Positions 59,502 through 64,000 of a DNA stretch of 64,000 bases are shown piece by piece; positions within the stretch are counted from its first letter, which is position 1, and the number at the start of each line of letters is the position of its first letter. The position numbers and the translations under genes are program-made. This DNA comes from Flammulina velutipes (lineage: Eukaryota > Basidiomycota > Agaricomycetes > Agaricales > Physalacriaceae), in NCBI GenBank assembly GCA_011800155.1, contig CM022368.1, positions 1,178,001 to 1,242,000 of the forward strand, read 5' to 3'. The notes under the pieces were generated by a model, which saw nothing but the letters and a program-made list of their open reading frames with translations, was not told where the DNA came from and made no database searches.

Positions 59502-61204
59502 GATGGCTAAAGGAGAAGAAGAGCCTGAGCCTGTCCAAGCACGTCCGTTTTGAATAGCATCTGCACGCAGTTAGATGGGGCTCCGTTTTACCATGTGGTA
59601 AGGTCGCGGAGCCATAATTGTTGAGGACAAATAAGAGATGTGATATGATGTAGATGAACCGCCTCTGAGGCCGTTAGTCTACACTGTTGGTTCATGCTCT
59701 GGCGCATCTAGATGACATTGATTTCTGCTCGCGATATTACAGCTGCCTTGTACAAGAATAGAACGAGAAGCTAGCACCTTTACAGTACATCTGTGATGCG
59801 AATCACAGACCGATGGACCAACGGTCGAACACAAGTCGAACATAACTCGTCATCCGGGATTGGATGGTGTCATTTACACGTGACAATGCGCATACCGCCA
59901 CACTTCCATTTTGATGGGTTGCATCAAATTCCCATGGATCTACACCAGGAAAAAAATGTACTTAACAACTACATAGCCTGAATGCTGACACTATGTTCGA
60001 CTTAGCAACAGTCTATGTTGATTGTTCTCAAGAGTAACCGACGCATTGGCAACTCCTTTTGATGCGCCACAGGCCGATGCCTTCACTACTAGTACAATAA
60101 CTGCCCAACCAAGTATTGCTATTTAATCCTATGTATCCAATGAAACTGTCGCACCTTGTTCACCGCCCGAGCGTCCTGTTCACCGCCATAGATTCCATAC
60201 GACGAACGTTGTTAAGTTGCTTAAGTATTCGAAATGTTGGACGGATTATATAAGGCTTGCTGCAATCCGATTCGGGCGTCCATAATCAAATACAGGATAA
60301 GTACGGGCATCAGGTTAGTAGACTGATGAACGAGATAGTCAATGTCAATGGTGATGTCGTCCATCAATGATAGACTGAATTACTAGGTCAAGCAAGCCGT
60401 ATCAAGCGGTATACACTGACTGACTGCATGTACCTTCGGCCTCACCAAGCTCCACTCCCTGGTGTCTTCATCACGGCGTGGCGCCGGGCGTGATGGTCAA
60501 TCCGCAGAGAACATCATGATGGAATGCGCATTGTGCGCTATCTACCATCTGGTGACTCCTAGTGAACGCACGCGATAGGCGTTATTAGCTCAAGATTGTG
60601 AGGAGCTCTGAATACGGGAAGGCTAGTTAATTATCTGATAGTGAGTGCAAGGACCTGGGTGGACATAGCGACAGTATCTGGAGAGGAGGATTTGCAGAGT
60701 AGATACGGTAGACATGGACGGCCGATGCCCGGAACACTGAACAGTCGTTATTTCGAGTATAGGTCGGCGACTTAGCGTGATGGATATAGAGATCGACGAC
60801 AAACCTGAGCAAGGGTTGCCATGAATATTGATGGATATTTGCGGTACCTTGGCGTATTATGTTTCGTTGTCGAGGTACGGCATATTGGTGTGAGGGAGAG
60901 GCTGTAGTCTATAGGTGTAGAGGTGGATGTTGCGTTGGCGTGGAAAAGACTTGGACGACGAGATACCGAACTTGTTGCGAGGCAATATGTCATATCATCC
61001 CAAATTAGGCTGAAATTGCCGTTTTAGAAGTGTGCTTCTTACTCCCATGTTGTCCCGCGTGCATCATCAATAACTCTCTTCTGATCCACACTGGCTACCA
61101 GAACCACGGTCGTCTGTGCTCGTTCCCCCAGCGCTCTTTACCAACCATTCCTTCTGCTATACCCAGCGCTGGCCGTCTAATACTTTCTATCTTTCCCTAC
61201 CTCA
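59502..61204. other. 1.7 kb gene-free region between permease and LIM gene
   Basis: The largest stretch without a supported gene. All open frames are short (up to about 90 codons) and none has a domain. It should contain the divergent promoters of the permease and the LIM protein. I see no terminal repeats or transposon remnants by eye. Confidence 0.35.
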
Positions 61205-63829
61205 ATGATGGCGTCCTTGCTTGCTCCGGCTCCTGCAAACTCACCCGGCGGACCAGGTCGCATCTCCCAGCTGCTTCCCACTGTAAAGTGCTCTAGTTGT
61301 AATGATCCCGTCCCTCTCGCCGAGTTGGGAGAGCACATATGTGCTAAACCGCCGCCTCTACCCACCACACCCCAACCAAGTTCCTCCAGTCAGCCACTAG
61401 GCCAACGACGCAGTAATGCCCCATCCCCTAAACCCAATTCTATATCTCTTCCTAGTAACGCGGGCCCTTCACGCTTCGCTCCTCCCCAATCTTCCCAACA
61501 TCGTCCGACGCCGTCTACCTCCAGCGATCGGTCGCGTAAAACTTCCGTTTCATCGTTGTCGCCTTTCCCAGTGTCACGCCCAGACGGAAATGATTCCGGG
61601 TCCACAAGGCGCGAAATGCATACCCCTTCCGTTAGCTCGCCACTGCGCGAACGGCCACCCTCCAGTACATCTATCCATTCTAGAACGCGCACAATTTCCA
61701 CAGCTTCGAGTGCGTCGACACCAAGCACTGCTCGGCCATTTTCGTCAGCAAGGAGTACTCCGTCGCCAACTCCGACTACTCGACTGCCCTCACCTCAGCC
61801 GCTCAACAGACAACCGTCGCCTCAGCTCACCCCGACTGCTCAGCCTAAGGCCCCGCCGTTTCAAGAACAACCCAAACCTCGCCAAGCTCCTCCCGTTTCT
61901 TTCGTAGAACCACGAGTCGATACGAAATCCGGCGGCGAAGCAGGCATGGCGGGAGTTGGTCGGCGAGGATTTGCTGCTGTGGCCCATGCAGCTGTTTTTC
62001 TGGCACCGACACATGATACCATCCAAGCACGGAGAGAGAATGCTCCCAAAGTACTTGACATCAACGCGGCTCTCAAGAGTGCGTAACTGCCATTCGTTTT
62101 ATTTATTTCCGCTCAAGGTTTGCTTAGCCTCTGGGACACCACCGTTGACTCCCGGATCTGGATATTCCTCTACCTCTCCGGGACCGGTTTCGCCATTGTC
62201 CCGCGATGTTTCTCCTGTATCTCCCAGGCCTTCAAACCAATCGGCGTTGGTCGCTGATATTTCGACCAGCCCAGTGTCTCCTCTCGGTGCTCGTCTACCG
62301 TTCTTCGACAAAATACGCAATAAGCTTCCCGAAAATGTGACGCAGATAAACACTACACCTGATAACGGTCGTAGCAGAGCATCGTCTTCTGCATCTGGAG
62401 GACCCCATAGTTCCAAGGCTCATGATGTACCTCCTTCACCTAGTTCAGGATCTGAGTATGGCTTGGCGTATGCCGATTCGACAGATTATGAGGACGAGGA
62501 TGATCGCGATTTTGATCAAACGAATCCGAAAGGCAAAAACTTACCTCCACCTCTCCCGTTGACAGGGACTCCCAACCACAGGCCTACCAAATCGCAAACA
62601 CACCAGAAGGATCTCCAGTCCGTTTCGTCGGCTTCCGGAGGAGAGCGCGAGGGAAGGAACAGGAGCAATTCCGCACTGGTTGCCCAAGCGCTGGGCCTTT
62701 CTCAGACGCACCCTAGTGCGTACGGGAAGTTGGGCGGTCCCCCAACACGTAGTGGACGGTCATCGAGCACGAGCAGTATCGGAAGCAAGAGCGCGTACTC
62801 GCGCGCTTCGTCCGTTTCGTCCGGCGCCGGATTGGGTCTCATTGCTTCAACGTCTTCTGCAGCCCCCACTGGAAGATTGGAGCGTGCCATGGAGACTTTA
62901 CTGGAGGATGTCGATGGTTCAAAAAATCGACCTTCATTGATGAAAAGCAAGTCGACTGGCAAACAGGCCTACTTTGACAGAAAAGATGAAACCCAGCTGC
63001 TGAGTGCCAGTCCAACGTCGCTCAGCAAATCCTTGCCAAGTCGCAGTAATACTGTCGGGGTTCCTTATAGCCCGGAAACTAAACCTGTTAAGCTTCCCGC
63101 AAGAGCGAGGACCGAACGCGAACGCTCAACTGATTTTCGTGGCACTGGACATTCAAAGCGTCCAAAGACCTGCGTTCGCTGCGAGAGAAGGATTGAGGAT
63201 GGCCGATGGATACAGGTTGATGGTGGAGGTGTTCTTTGTGAGAAATGTTGGAAGAACATGTATTTGCCTAAGGTGCGCGCTCTGCACTTCCCGAAGTTTT
63301 GCATAATTTTGACCGATGCCTTTTTTAGTGCCGGCGTTGCGACTTGCCTATAGAAAAACAAGCCGTATCGTCCTCTGACGGTCAACTCAAAGGAAAGTAT
63401 CATAAAGATTGCTTTAATTGCCATATTTGCCACGTATGTTCTTTCTTCGTCCTGATTCTTACTTTTGTCGCTGACTCAAGCTAGAAACCATTCCCCGATA
63501 AGACATTCTACGTATTTGATGGCAAACCTTTGTGCGCTTATCACTACCACGAAGCGAACAGCTCGTTATGTGCTGCTCCCACTTGTGGACAACCGATTGA
63601 AGGACCGTGTGCGGTTTCTCACAACGGTGAACGCTACCACCCGGACCACTTGACCTGCGAGTTCTCGGGCTGCAGAGAAATGTTAGAGGAATATTGGGAA
63701 GTCGATGGACGTATGCTTTGCCAACGTCACGCGAAATGGGCTGGGGAGGATGACTACGTGGGGAACAAGGCGAATAAGCGAATCACCCGCTATATCGACC
63801 TCTCTGGTGGTCCCGAAGGACTGCGGTGA
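61205..63829 (+). CDS. LIM-domain protein with long Ser/Pro-rich N terminus (paxillin-like)
   Basis: About five exons encode roughly 800 residues. Near residue 30 is a small zinc-like knuckle (KCSSCNDPVPLAELGEHIC). The next 550 residues are disordered and Ser/Pro/Thr-rich. The C terminus holds tandem LIM domains: CVRCERRIEDGRWIQVDGGG with CEKCWKNMYLPKCRRCDLPI, then YHKDCFNCHICHKPF through PLCAYHYHE, and LCAAPTCGQPIEGPC ending with MLCQRHAKWAG. This layout resembles fungal paxillin-like Pxl1 and related LIM proteins at polarity sites and the cytokinetic ring. A RhoGAP domain is not present, which argues against Rga proteins. Introns at LK/TSGTPP and at YLPK/CRRC split zinc-binding units but join them correctly. 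The gene ends inside the window. Confidence 0.85.
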
Positions 63830-64000
63830 ATTAATGGACTTCATTCATTTTCAAGGGATTTTTCATTTCTTAGGATCAAGTTTCGAGGCGGACCGTTGCA
63901 CAATCCTATACCATCATTCATTTGGGACACTGCCTGCATTTTTGTAGTACTATCTCGTTCACCCTTTCTTGTTTCTATCCTTAATTTATGTTGCTAGTAA

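Noticed and set aside
61416..61907. 163-codon frame inside the LIM gene
   Set aside because: It is a shadow of the Ser/Pro-rich coding exon. The LIM gene frame continues through it into intact zinc-binding domains.

Overview
This 64 kb window is nuclear DNA of a filamentous basidiomycete, most likely an Agaricomycete. Nearly every gene is cut by several introns of about 50-60 nt with GT...AG ends. Gene density is about one per 2 kb on both strands, and there are no bacterial operon features. Lineage markers agree: a Gti1/Pac2 WOPR regulator, an Ecl1-type zinc protein, a fused tryptophan synthase and an MLKL-NTD-like protein of a type I recall from mushroom genomes. Coding coordinates below are genomic spans including introns. 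Splicing was reconstructed by hand from splice sites, phase and protein family patterns.

Left part (1-14 kb): the 3' end of an unknown gene, a 2-Cys peroxiredoxin, a coiled-coil protein of unknown function, two TLC-domain membrane proteins that flank a metaxin/Sam37-like gene, BRX1, an arrestin-like protein, a Csm1/Pcs1 monopolin subunit, and SPC3 divergent from it. Middle (14-34 kb): an asparaginase-ankyrin protein, divergent from tryptophan synthase through a 146-bp promoter with two identical Gcn4/CPC1-type sites; an MLKL-like protein with a degenerate kinase-like part; ADE4; a WOPR regulator; Elongin A; GID7; and an Ecl1-family protein.

The region 34.1-37.4 kb is gene-poor and carries a 1,009-bp non-autonomous DNA transposon. 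It has perfect 32-bp terminal inverted repeats beginning CACTG and a 3-bp target duplication. From 37 to 64 kb the genes are VPS54, a mitochondrial ribosomal L51/S25-domain protein, GET2, a three-KH RNA-binding protein, HAT1, an Mx-like dynamin with an FG-containing linker, mS38/COX24, a retropepsin-like protein lacking the catalytic Asp, UBC9, SNU13, a four-span membrane protein, PRE2, an amino acid permease, a 1.7 kb gene-free stretch, and a LIM protein.

Most genes are housekeeping: secretion and vesicle tethering (SPC3, VPS54, GET2), ribosome and snoRNP biogenesis (BRX1, SNU13, two mitoribosomal proteins), the ubiquitin/SUMO/proteasome system (GID7, UBC9, PRE2, ELA1), and amino acid or purine supply (TRP5, asparaginase, permease, ADE4). 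The less ordinary items are the MLKL-like gene, the inactive retropepsin-like gene, the interrupted TLC duplication and the transposon. I see no rRNA, tRNA or CRISPR.
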